From Auanema rhodensis (taxonomy: Eukaryota > Nematoda > Chromadorea > Rhabditida > Rhabditidae), in contig OZ059900.1 in assembly GCA_964057225.1 (NCBI GenBank), forward strand, positions 19,979,638-20,043,637: a stretch of 64,000 nucleotides of DNA. The letters run 5' to 3'. The notes below the pieces were generated by a model. The model had not been told where the DNA came from. It ran no database searches and saw nothing but the letters and a program-made list of their open reading frames with translations. How positions within the stretch are numbered: the stretch's first letter is position 1; the number at the start of each line of letters is the position of its first letter. This document shows, piece after piece, positions 23,674 to 37,400 of this stretch. Made by a program: the position numbers and the translations under genes.

Positions 23674-26341
23674 ACATACTAAAATGAAGCATTTTACATG
23701 CTGAACACTAGAAAAATACAAAAACACAGTATTTCCCATGAGAAATATTTAGTTATGCTGGAAAACCAGTTTTTGGAAATTTCGCTGTAAACAAGGTTTT
23801 GACTTACGATTTCATGTGTTCAAACTCATGCAATGTCAATGAAACCTAGCTCAAAATTGTTCGTACAACGTCTAGTTCCACTTTCACGACAAAAAAACAG
23901 GGGGTAGAAAATTAGGGAAATTAGCATATTCTGAGGGCACGCCCCTTATGGCTAATATTGATTAAATCGATTTTTGTTCATATGAGTCGTCAAATGCAAC
24001 GAATTTCAGCGTGTTACATACTAAAATGAAGCATTTTACATGCTGAACACTAGAAAAATACAAAAACACAGTATTTCCCATGAGAAATATTTTATTATGC
24101 TGGAAAACCAGTTTTTGGAAATTTCGCTGTAAACAAGGTTTTGACTTACGATTTCATGTGTTCAAACTCATGCAATGTCAATGAAACCTAGCTCAAAATT
24201 GTTCGTACAACGTCTAGTTCCACTTTCATGACAAAAAAACATGGGTTAGAAAATTAAGGAAATTAGCATATTCTGAGGGCACGCCCCTTATGGCTAATAT
24301 TGATTAAAACGATTTTTGTTCATATGAGTCGTCAAATGCAACGAATTTCAGCGTGTTACATACTAAAATGAAGCATTTTACATGCTGAACACTAGAAAAA
24401 TACAAAAACACAGTATTTCCCATGAGAAATATTTTATTATGCTGGAAAACCAGTTTTTGGAAATTTCGCTGTAAACAAGGTTTTGACTTACGATTTCATG
24501 TGTTCAAACTCATGCAATGTCAATGAAACCTAGCTCAAAATTGTTCGTACAACGTCTAGTTCCACTTTCACGACAAAAAAACAGGGGTTAGAAAATTAAG
24601 GAAATTAGCATATTCTGAGGGCACGCCCCTTATGGCTAATATTGATTAAATCGATTTTTGTTCATATGAGTCGTCAAATGCAACGAATTTCAGCGTGTTA
24701 CATACTAAAATGAAGCATTTTACATGCTGAACACTAGAAAAATACAAAAACACAGTATTTCCCATGAGAAATATTTTATTATGCTGGAAAACCAGTTTTT
24801 GGAAATTTCGCTGTAAACAAGGTTTTGACTTACGATTTCATGTGTTCAAACTCATGCAATGTCAATGAAACCTAGCTCAAAATTGTTCGTACAACGTCTA
24901 GTTCCACTTTCACGACAAAAAAACAGGGGTTAGAAAATTAAGCAAATTAGCATATTCTGAGGGCACGCCCCTTATGGCTAATATTGATTAAATCGATTTT
25001 TGTTCATATGAGTCGTCAAATGCAACGAATTTCAGCGTGTTACATACTAAAATGAAGCATTTTACATGCTGAACACTAGAAAAATACAAAAACACAGTAT
25101 TTCCCATGAGAAATATTTAGTTATGCTGGAAAACCAGTTTTTGGAAATTTCGCTGTAAACAAGGTTTTGACTTACGATTTCATGTGTTCAAACTCATGCA
25201 ATGTCAATGAAACCTAGCTCAAAATTGTTCGTACAACGTCTAGTTCCACTTTCACGACAAAAAAACAGGGGGTAGAAAATTAGGGAAATTAGCATATTCT
25301 GAGGGCACGCCCCTTATGGCTAATATTGATTAAATCGATTTTTGTTCATATGAGTCGTCAAATGCAACGAATTTCAGCGTGTTACATACTAAAATGAAAC
25401 ATTTTACATGCTGAACACTAGAAAAATACAAAAACACAGTATTTCCCATGAGAAATATTTTATTATGCTGGAAAACCAGTTTTTGAAAATTTCGCTGTAA
25501 ACAAGGTTTTGACTTACGATTTCATGTGTTCAAACTCATGCAATGTCAATGAAACCTAGCTCAAAATTGTTCGTACAACGTCTAGTTCCACTTTCATGAC
25601 AAAAAAACATGGGTTAGAAAATTAAGGAAATTAGCATATTCTGAGGGCACGCCCCTTATGGCTAATATTGATTAAAACGATTTTTGTTCATATGAGTCGT
25701 CAAATGCAACGAATTTCAGCGTGTTACATACTAAAATGAAGCATTTTACATGCTGAACACTAGAAAAATACAAAAACACAGTATTTCCCATGAGAAATAT
25801 TTTATTATGCTGGAAAACCAGTTTTTGGAAATTTCGCTGTAAACAAGGTTTTGACTTACGATTTCATGTGTTCAAACTCATGCAATGTCAATGAAACCTA
25901 GCTCAAAATTGTTCGTACAACGTCTAGTTCCACTTTCACGACAAAAAAACAGGGGTTAGAAAATTAAGGAAATTAGCATATTCTGAGGGCACGCCCCTTA
26001 TGGCTAATATTGATTAAATCGATTTTTGTTCATATGAGTCGTCAAATGCAACGAATTTCAGCGTGTTACATACTAAAATGAAGCATTTTACATGCTGAAC
26101 ACTAGAAAAATACAAAAACACAGTATTTCCCATGAGAAATATTTTATTATGCTGGAAAACCAGTTTTTGGAAATTTCGCTGTAAACAAGGTTTTGACTTA
26201 CGATTTCATGTGTTCAAACTCATGCAATGTCAATGAAACCTAGCTTAAAATTGTTCGTACAACGTCTAGTTCCACTTTCACGACAAAAAAACAGGGGTTA
26301 GAAAATTAAGCAAATTAGCATATTCTGAGGGCACGCCCCTT
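23656..26341 (-). repeat. 4-monomer HOR (1368 bp), two copies, first one cut by the switch
   Basis: Four subtypes repeat in order. The first has TTTAGTTATG plus CAGGGGGTAG (23656-23947 partial, and 24974-25315). The second has TTTCATGAC plus ACATGGGTTAG (23948-24289 and 25316-25657). The third starts with ATTAAAACG (24290-24631 and 25658-25999). The fourth has TTAAGCAAATT (24632-24973 and 26000-26341). The TAGTTA changes at 25120 and in the first partial monomer are 1368 bp apart. The second copy adds GAAACATTTT, TTTTTGAAAATTT and TAGCTTAAAA. The orientation switch cuts the first copy inside its first monomer. Confidence 0.9.
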
Positions 26342-29300
26342 ATGGCTAATATTGATTAAATCGATTTTTGTTCATATGAGTCGTCAAATGCAACGAATTT
26401 CAGCGTGTTACATACTAAAATGAAGCATTTTACATGCTGAACACTAGAAAAATACAAAAACACAGTATTTCCCATGAGAAATATTTTATTATGCTGGAAA
26501 ACCAGTTTTTGGAAATTTCGCTGTAAACAAGGTTTTGACTTACGATTTCATGTGTTCAAACTCATGCAATGTCAATGAAACCTAGCTCAAAATTGTTCGT
26601 ACAACGTCTAGTTCCACTTTCACGACAAAAAAACAGGGGTTAGAAAATTAGGGAAATTAGCATATTCTGAGGGCACGCCCCTTATGGCTAATATTGATTA
26701 AATCGATTTTTGTTCATATGAGTCGTCAAATGCAACGAATTTCAGCGTGTTACATACTAAAATGAAGCATTTTACATGCTGAACACTAGAAAAATACAAA
26801 AACACAGTATTTCCCATGAGAAATATTTTATTATGCTGGAAAACCAGTTTTTGGAAATTTCGCTGTAAACAAGGTTTTGACTTACGATTTCATGTGTTCA
26901 AACTCATGCAATGTCAATGAAACCTAGCTCAAAATTGTTCGTACAACGTCTAGTTCCACTTTCACGACAAAAAAACAGGGGTTAGAAAATTAAGGAAATT
27001 AGCATATTCTGAGGGCACGCCCCTTATGGCTAATATTGATTAAATCGATTTTTGTTCATATGAGTCGTCAAATGCAACGAATTTCAGCGTGTTACATACT
27101 AAAATGAAGCATTTTACATGCTGAACACTAGAAAAATACAAAAACACAGTATTTCCCATGAGAAATATTTTATTATGCTGGAAAACCAGTTTTTGGAAAT
27201 TTCGCTGTAAACAAGGTTTTGACTTACGATTTCATGTGTTCAAACTCATGCAATGTCAATGAAACCTAGCTCAAAATTGTTCGTACAACGTCTAGTTCCA
27301 CTTTCACGACAAAAAAACAGGGGTTAGAAAATTAAGGAAATTAGCATATTCTGAGGGCACGCCCCGTATGGCTAATATTGATTAAATCGATTTTTGTTCA
27401 TATGAGTCGTCAAATGCAACGAATTTCAGCGTGTTACATACTAAAATGAAGCATTTTACATGCTGAACACTAGAAAAATACAAAAACACAGTATTTCCCA
27501 TGAGAAATATTTTATTATGCTGGAAAACCAGTTTTTGGAAATTTCGCTGTAAACAAGGTTTTGACTTACGATTTCATGTGTTCAAACTCATGCAATGTCA
27601 ATGAAACCTAGCTCAAAATTGTTCGTACAACGTCTAGTTCCACTTTCACGACAAAAAAACAGGGGTTAGAAAATTAAGGAAATTAGCATATTCTGAGGGC
27701 ACGCCCCTTATGGCTAATATTGATTAAATCGATTTTTGTTCATATGAGTCGTCAAATGCAACGAATTTCAGCGTGTTACATACTAAAATGAAGCATTTTA
27801 CATGCTGAACACTAGAAAAATACAAAAACACAGTATTTCCCATGAGAAATATTTTATTATGCTGGAAAACCAGTTTTTGGAAATTTCGCTGTAAACAAGG
27901 TTTTGACTTACGATTTCATGTGTTCAAACTCATGCAATGTCAATGAAACCTAGCTCAAAATTGTTCGTACAACGTCTAGTTCCACTTTCACGACAAAAAA
28001 ACAGGGGTTAGAAAATTAAGGAAATTAGCATATTCTGAGGGCACGCCCCTTATGGCTAATATTGATTAAATCGATTTTTGTTCATATGAGTCGTCAAATG
28101 CAACGAATTTCAGCGTGTTACATACTAAAATGAAGCATTTTACATGCTGAACACTAGAAAAATACAAAAACACAGTATTTCCCATGAGAAATATTTTATT
28201 ATGCTGGAAAACCAGTTTTTGGAAATTTCGCTGTAAACAAGGTTTTGACTTACGATTTCATGTGTTCAAACTCATGCAATGTCAATGAAACCTAGCTCAA
28301 AATTGTTCGTACAACGTCTAGTTCCACTTTCACGACAAAAAAACAGGGGTTAGAAAATTAAGGAAATTAGCATATTCTGAGGGCACGCCCCTTATGGCTA
28401 ATATTGATTAAATCGATTTTTGTTCATATGAGTCGTCAAATGCAACGAATTTCAGCGTGTTACATACTAAAATGAAGCATTTTACATGCTGAACACTAGA
28501 AAAATACAAAAACACAGTATTTCCCATGAGAAATATTTTATTATGCTGGAAAACCAGTTTTTGGAAATTTCGCTGTAAACAAGGTTTTGACTTACGATTT
28601 CATGTGTTCAAACTCATGCAATGTCAATGAAACCTAGCTCAAAATTGTTCGTACAACGTCTAGTTCCACTTTCACGACAAAAAAACAGGGGTTAGAAAAT
28701 TAAGGAAAATAGCATATTCTGAGGGCACGCCCCTTATGGCTAATATTGATTAAATCGATTTTTGTTCATATGAGTCGTCAAATGCAACGAATTTCAGCGT
28801 GTTACATACTAAAATGAAGCATTTTACATGCTGAACACTAGAAAAATACAAAAACACAGTATTTCCCATGAGAAATATTTTATTATGCTGGAAAACCAGT
28901 TTTTGGAAATTTCGCTGTAAACAAGGTTTTGACTTACGATTTCATGTGTTCAAACTCATGCAATGTCAATGAAACCTAGCTCAAAATTGTTCGTACAACG
29001 TCTAGTTCCACTTTCACGACAAAAAAACAGGGGTTAGAAAATTAGGGAAATTAGCATATTCTGAGGGCACGCCCCTTATGGCTAATATTGATTAAATCGA
29101 TTTTTGTTCATATGAGTCGTCAAATGCAACGAATTTCAGCGTGTTACATACTAAAATGAAGCATTTTACATGCTGAACACTAGAAAAATACAAAAACACA
29201 GTATTTCCCATGAGAAATATTTTATTATGCTGGAAAACCAGTTTTTGGAAATTTCGCTGTAAACAAGGTTTTGACTTACGATTTCATGTGTTCAAACTCA

Positions 29301-31471
29301 TGCAATGTCAATGAAACCTAGCTCAAAATTGTTCGTACAACGTCTAGTTCCACTTTCACGACAAAAAAACAGGGGTTAGAAAATTACGGAAATTAGCATA
29401 TTCTGAGGGCACGCCCCTTATGGCTAATATTGATTAAATCAATTTTTGTTCATATGAGTCGTCAAATGCAACGAATTTCAGCGTGTTACATACTAAAATG
29501 AAGCATTTTACATGCTGAACACTAGAAAAATACAAAAACACAGTATTTCCCATGAGAAATATTTTATTATGCTGGAAAACCAGTTTTTGGAAATTTCGCT
29601 GTAAACAAGGTTTTGACTTACGATTTCATGTGTTCAAACTCATGCAATGTCAATGAAACCTAGCTCAAAATTGTTCGTACAACGTCTAGTTCCACTTTCA
29701 CGACAAAAAAACAGGGGTTAGAAAATTAAGGAAATTAGCATATTCTGAGGGCACGCCCCTTATGGCTAATATTGATTAAATCGATTTTTGTTCATATGAG
29801 TCGTCAAATGCAACGAATTTCAGCGTGTTACATACTAAAATGAAGCATTTTACATGCTGAACACTAGAAAAATACAAAAACACAGTATTTCCCATGAGAA
29901 ATATTTTATTATGCTGGAAAACCAGTTTTTGGAAATTTCGCTGTAAACAAGGTTTTGACTTACGATTTCATGTGTTCAAACTCATGCAATGTCAATGAAA
30001 CCTAGCTCAAAATTGTTCGTACAACGTCTAGTTCCACTTTCACGACAAAAAAACAGGGGTTAGAAAATTAAGGAAAATAGCATATTCTGAGGGCACGCCC
30101 CTTATGGCTAATATTGATTAAATCGATTTTTGTTCATATGAGTCGTCAAATGCAACGAATTTCAGCGTGTTACATACTAAAATGAAGCATTTTACATGCT
30201 GAACACTAGAAAAATACAAAAACACAGTATTTCCCATGAGAAATATTTTATTATGCTGGAAAACCAGTTTTTGGAAATTTCGCTGTAAACAAGGTTTTGA
30301 CTTACGATTTCATGTGTTCAAACTCATGCAATGTCAATGAAACCTAGCTCAAAATTGTTCGTACAACGTCTAGTTCCACTTTCACGACAAAAAAACAGGG
30401 GTTAGAAAATTAGGGAAATTAGCATATTCTGAGGGCACGCCCCTTATGGCTAATATTGATTAAATCGATTTTTGTTCATATGAGTCGTCAAATGCAACGA
30501 ATTTCAGCGTGTTACATACTAAAATGAAGCATTTTACATGCTGAACACTAGAAAAATACAAAAACACAGTATTTCCCATGAGAAATATTTTATTATGCTG
30601 GAAAACCAGTTTTTGGAAATTTCGCTGTAAACAAGGTTTTGACTTACGATTTCATGTGTTCAAACTCATGCAATGTCAATGAAACCTAGCTCAAAATTGT
30701 TCGTACAACGTCTAGTTCCACTTTCACGACAAAAAAACAGGGGTTAGAAAATTAAGGAAATTAGCATATTCTGAGGGTACGCCCCTTATGGCTAATATTG
30801 ATTAAATCGATTTTTGTTCATATGAGTCGTCAAATGCAACGAATTTCAGCGTGTTACATACTAAAATGAAGCATTTTACATGCTGAACACTAGAAAAACA
30901 CAAAAACACAGTATTTCCCATGAGAAATATTTTATTATGCTGGAAAACCAGTTTTTGGAAATTTCGCTGTAAACAAGGTTTTGACTTACGATTTCATGTG
31001 TTCAAACTCATGCAATGTCAATGAAACCTAGCTCAAAATTGTTCGTACAACGTCTAGTTCCACTTTCACGACAAAAAAACAGGGGTTAGAAAATTAAGGA
31101 AAATAGCATATTCTGAGGGCACGCCCCTTATGGCTAATATTGATTAAATTGATTTTTGTTCATATGAGTCGTCAAATGCAACGAATTTCAGCGTGTTACA
31201 TACTAAAATGAAGCATTTTACATGCTGAACACTAGAAAAATACAAAAACACAGTATTTCCCATGAGAAATATTTTATTATGCTGGAAAACCAGTTTTTGG
31301 AAATTTCGCTGTAAACAAGGTTTTGACTTACGATTTCATGTGTTCAAACTCATGCAATGTCAATGAAACCTAGCTCAAAATTGTTCGTACAACGTCTAGT
31401 TCCACTTTCACGACAAAAAAACAGGGGTTAGAAAATTAAGGAAATTAGCATATTCTGAGGGCACGCCCCTT
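26342..31471 (-). repeat. Fifteen-monomer block duplicated at 48225-53354
   Basis: Landmarks are CCCCGTATGG at the monomer end near 27367; AAGGAAAATAG monomers at 28394-28735, 29762-30103 and 30788-31129; a TTACGGAAATT monomer at 29078-29419 followed by ATTAAATCAATT; GAGGGTACGCC near 30778; and GAAAAACACAAA in 30788-31129. All recur in the same order in 48225-53354. The TTACGG bases at 29387 and 51270 are 21883 bp apart, exactly 64 monomers allowing for the five 341-bp monomers between them. Confidence 0.88.
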
Positions 31472-34400
31472 ATGGCTAATATTGATTAAATCGATTTTTG
31501 TTCATATGAGTCGTAAAATGCAACGAATTTCAGCGTGTTACATACTAAAATGAAGCATTTTACATGCTGAACACTAGAAAAATACAAAAACACAGTATTT
31601 CCCATGAGAAATATTTTATTATGCTGGAAAACCAGTTTTTGGAAATTTCGCTGTAAACAAGGTTTTGACTTACGATTTCATGTGTTCAAACTCATGCAAT
31701 GTCAATGAAACCTAGCTCAAAATTGTTCGTACAACGTCTAGTTCCACTTTCACGACAAAAAAACAGGGGTTAGAAAATTAGGGAAATTAGCATATTCTGA
31801 GGGCACGCCCCTTATGGCTAATATTGATTAAATCCATTTTTGTTCATATGAGTCGTCAAATGCAACGAATTTCAGCGTGTTACATACTAAAATGAAGCAT
31901 TTTACAAGCTGAACACTAGAAAAATACAAAACACAGTATTTCCCATGAGAAATATTTTATTATGCTGGAAAACCAGTTTTTGGAAATTTCGCTGTAAACA
32001 AGGTTTTGACTTACGATTTCATGTGTTCAAACTCATGCAATGTCAATGAAACCTAGCTCAAAATTGTTCGTACAACGTCTAGTTCCACTTTCACGACAAA
32101 AAAACAGGGGTTAGAAAATTAAGGAAATTAGCATATTCTGAGGGCACGCCCCTTATGGCTAATATTGATTAAATCGATTTTTGTTCATATGAGTCGTCAA
32201 AGGGGACGAATTTCAGCGTGTTACATACTAAAAAGAAGCATTTTACATGCTGAGCACTAGAAAAATACAAAAACACAGTATTTCCCATGAGAAATATTTT
32301 ATTATGCTGGAAAACCAGTTTTTGGAAATTTCGCTGTAAACAAGGTTTTGACTTACGATTTCATGTGTTCAAACTCATGCAATGTCAATGAAGCTTAGCT
32401 CAAAATTGTTCGTACAACGTCTAGTTCCACTTTCACGACAAAAAAACAGGGGTTAGAAAATTAAGGAAATTAGCATATTCTGAGGGCACGCCCCTTATGG
32501 CTAATATTGATTAAATCGATTTTTGTTCATATGAGTCGTCAAAGGGGACGAATTTCAGCGTGTTACATACTAAAAAGAAGCATTTTACATGCTGAGCACT
32601 AGAAAAATACAAAAACACAGTATTTCCCATGAGAAATATTTTATTATGCTGGAAAACCAGTTTTTGGAAATTTCGCTGTAAACAAGGTTTTGACTTACGA
32701 TTTCATGTGTTCAAACTCATGCAATGTCAATGAAGCTTAGCTCAAAATTGTTCGTACAACGTCTAGTTCCACTTTCACGACAAAAAAACAGGGGTTAGAA
32801 AATTAAGGAAATTAGCATATTCTGAGGGCACGCCCCTTATGGCTAATATTGATTAAATCGATTTTTGTTCATATGAGTCGTCAAATGCAACGAATTTCAG
32901 CGTGTTACATACTAAAATGAAGCATTTTACATGCTGAACACTAGAAAAATACAAAAACACAGTATTTCCCATGAGAAATATTTTATTATGCTGGAAAACC
33001 AGTTTTTGGAAATTTCGCTGTAAACAAGGTTTTGACTTACGATTTCATGTGTTCAAACTCATGCAATGTCAATGAAACCTAGCTCAAAATTGTTCGTACA
33101 ACGTCTAGTTCCACTTTCACGACAAAAAAACAGGGGTTAGAAAATTAAGGAAATTAGCATATTCTGAGGGCACGCCCCTTATGGCTAATATTGATTAAAT
33201 CGATTTTTGTTCATATGAGTCGTCAAATGCAACGAATTTCAGCGTGTTACATACTAAAATGAAGCATTTTACATGCTGAACACTAGAAAAACACAAAAAC
33301 ACAGTATTTCCCATGAGAAATATTTTATTATGCTGGAAAACCAGTTTTTGGAAATTTCGCTGTAAACAAGGTTTTGACTTACGATTTCATGTGTTCAAAC
33401 TCATGCAATGTCAATGAAACCTAGCTCAAAATTGTTCGTACAACGTCTAGTTCCACTTTCACGACAAAAAAACAGGGGTTAGAAAATTAAGGAAAATAGC
33501 ATACTCTGAGGGCACGCCCCTTATGGCTAATATTGATTAAATCGATTTTTGTTCATATGAGTCGTCAAATGCAACGAATTTCAGCGTGTTACATACTAAA
33601 ATGAAGCATTTTACATGCTGAACACTAGAAAAATACAAAAACACAGTATTTCCCATGAGAAATATTTTATTATGCTGGAAAACCAGTTTTTGGAAATTTC
33701 GCTGTAAACAAGGTTTTGACTTACGATTTCATGTGTTCAAACTCATGCAATGTCAATGAAACCTAGCTCAAAATTGTTCGTACAACGTCTAGTTCCACTT
33801 TCACGACAAAAAAACAGGGGTTAGAAAATTAAGGAAATTAGCATATTCTGAGGGCACGCCCCTTATGGCTAATATTGATTAAATCGATTTTTGTTCATAT
33901 GAGTCGTCAAATGCAACGAATTTCAGCGTGTTACATACTAAAATGAAGCATTTTACATGCTAAACACTAGAAAAACACAAAAACACAGTATTTCCCATGA
34001 GAAATATTTTATTATGCTGGAAAACCAGTTTTTGGAAATTTCGCTGTAAACAAGGTTTTGACTTACGATTTCATGTGTTCAAACTCATGCAATGTCAATG
34101 AAACCTAGCTCAAAATTGTTCGTACAACGTCTAGTTCCACTTTCACGACAAAAAAACAGGGGTTAGAAAATTAAGGAAAATAGCATATTCTGAGGGCACG
34201 CCCCTTATGGCTAATATTGATTAAATCGATTTTTGTTCATATGAGTCGTCAAATGCAACGAATTTCAGCGTGTTACATACTAAAATGAAGCATTTTACAT
34301 GCTGAACACTAGAAAAATACAAAAACACAGTATTTCCCATGAGAAATATTTTATTATGCTGGAAAACCAGTTTTTGGAAATTTCGCTGTAAACAAGGTTT

Positions 34401-37400
34401 TGACTTACGATTTCATGTGTTCAAACTCATGCAATGTCAATGAAACCTAGCTCAAAATTGTTCGTACAACGTCTAGTTCCACTTTCACGACAAAAAAACA
34501 GGGGTTAGAAAATTAAGGAAATTAGCATATTCTGAGGGCACGCCCCTTATGGCTAATATTGATTAAATCGATTTTTGTTCATATGAGTCGTAAAATGCAA
34601 CGAATTTCAGCGTGTTACATACTAAAATGAAGCATTTTACATGCTGAACACTAGAAAAATACAAAAACACAGTATTTCCCATGAGAAATATTTTATTATG
34701 CTGGAAAACCAGTTTTTGGAAATTTCGCTGTAAACAAGGTTTTGACTTACGATTTCATGTGTTCAAACTCATGCAATGTCAATGAAACCTAGCTCAAAAT
34801 TGTTCGTACAACGTCTAGTTCCACTTTCACGACAAAAAAACAGGGGTTAGAAAATTAGGGAAATTAGCATATTCTGAGGGCACGCCCCTTATGGCTAATA
34901 TTGATTAAATCCATTTTTGTTCATATGAGTCGTCAAATGCAACGAATTTCAGCGTGTTACATACTAAAATGAAGCATTTTACAAGCTGAACACTAGAAAA
35001 ATACAAAACACAGTATTTCCCATGAGAAATATTTTATTATGCTGGAAAACCAGTTTTTGGAAATTTCGCTGTAAACAAGGTTTTGACTTACGATTTCATG
35101 TGTTCAAACTCATGCAATGTCAATGAAACCTAGCTCAAAATTGTTCGTACAACGTCTAGTTCCACTTTCACGACAAAAAAACAGGGGTTAGAAAATTAAG
35201 GAAATTAGCATATTCTGAGGGCACGCCCCTTATGGCTAATATTGATTAAATCGATTTTTGTTCATATGAGTCGTAAAATGCAACGAATTTCAGCGTGTTA
35301 CATACTAAAATGAAGCATTTTACATGCTGAACACTAGAAAAACACAAAAACACAGTATTTCCCATGAGAAATATTTTATTATGCTGGAAAACCAGTTTTT
35401 GGAAATTTCGCTGTAAACAAGGTTTTGACTTACGATTTCATGTGTTCAAACTCATGCAATGTCAATGAAACCTAGCTCAAAATTGTTCGTACAACGTCTA
35501 GTTCCACTTTCACGACAAAAAAACAGGGGTTAGAAAATTAAGGAAAATAGCATATTCTGAGGGCACGCCCCTTATGGCTAATATTGATTAAATCGATTTT
35601 TGTTCATATGAGTCGTCAAATGCAACGAATTTCAGCGTGTTACATACTAAAATGAAGCATTTTACATGCTGAACACTAGAAAAATACAAAAACACAGTAT
35701 TTCCCATGAGAAATATTTTATTATGCTGGAAAACCAGTTTTTGGAAATTTCGCTGTAAACAAGGTTTTGACTTACGATTTCATGTGTTCAAACTCATGCA
35801 ATGTCAATGAAACCTAGCTCAAAATTGTTCGTACAACGTCTAGTTCCACTTTCACGACAAAAAAACAGGGGTTAGAAAATTAAGGAAATTAGCATATTCT
35901 GAGGGCACGCCCCTTATGGCTAATATTGATTAAATCGATTTTTGTTCATATGAGTCGTAAAATGCAACGAATTTCAGCGTGTTACATACTAAAATGAAGC
36001 ATTTTACATGCTGAACACTAGAAAAATACAAAAACACAGTATTTCCCATGAGAAATATTTTATTATGCTGGAAAACCAGTTTTTGGAAATTTCGCTGTAA
36101 ACAAGGTTTTGACTTACGATTTCATGTGTTCAAACTCATGCAATGTCAATGAAACCTAGCTCAAAATTGTTCGTACAACGTCTAGTTCCACTTTCACGAC
36201 AAAAAAACAGGGGTTAGAAAATTAGGGAAATTAGCATATTCTGAGGGCACGCCCCTTATGGCTAATATTGATTAAATCCATTTTTGTTCATATGAGTCGT
36301 CAAATGCAACGAATTTCAGCGTGTTACATACTAAAATGAAGCATTTTACATGCTGAACACTAGAAAAATACAAAAACACAGTATTTCCCATGAGAAATAT
36401 TTTATTATGCTGGAAAACCAGTTTTTGGAAATTTCGCTGTAAACAAGGTTTTGACTTACGATTTCATGTGTTCAAACTCATGCAATGTCAATGAAACCTA
36501 GCTCAAAATTGTTCGTACAACGTCTAGTTCCACTTTCACGACAAAAAAACAGGGGTTAGAAAATTAAGGAAATTAGCATATTCTGAGGGCACGCCCCTTA
36601 TGGCTAATATTGATTAAATCGATTTTTGTTCATATGAGTCGTAAAATGCAACGAATTTCAGCGTGTTACATACTAAAATGAAGCATTTTACATGCTGAAC
36701 ACTAGAAAAATACAAAAACACAGTATTTCCCATGAGAAATATTTTATTATGCTGGAAAACCAGTTTTTGGAAATTTCGCTGTAAACAAGGTTTTGACTTA
36801 CGATTTCATGTGTTCAAACTCATGCAATGTCAATGAAACCTAGCTCAAAATTGTTCGTACAACGTCTAGTTCCATTTTCACGACAAAAAAACAGGGGTTA
36901 GAAAATTAGGGAAATTAGCATATTCTGAGGGCACGCCCCTTATGGCTAATATTGATTAAATCGATTTTTGTTCATATGAGTCGTCAAATGCAACGAATTT
37001 CAGCGTGTTACATACTAAAATGAAGCATTTTACATGCTGAACACTAGAAAAATACAAAAACACAGTATTTCCCATGAGAAATATTTTATTATGCTGGAAA
37101 ACCAGTTTTTGGAAATTTCGCTGTAAACAAGGTTTTGACTTACGATTTCATGTGTTCAAACTCATGCAATGTCAATGAAACCTAGCTCAAAATTGTTCGT
37201 ACAACGTCTAGTTCCACTTTCACGACAAAAAAACAGGGGTTAGAAAATTAAGGAAATTAGCATATTCTGAGGGCACGCCCCTTATGGCTAATATTGATTA
37301 AATCGATTTTTGTTCATATGAGTCGTAAAATGCAACGAATTTCAGCGTGTTACATACTAAAATGAAGCATTTTACATGCTGAACACTAGAAAAATACAAA

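Noticed and set aside
23656-23803. The 148-bp unpaired segment at the switch as a nucleosome-sized spacer
   Set aside because: The length is close to nucleosomal DNA, but it follows directly from the positions of the two related motifs in the monomer. No independent sign of nucleosome involvement is visible.
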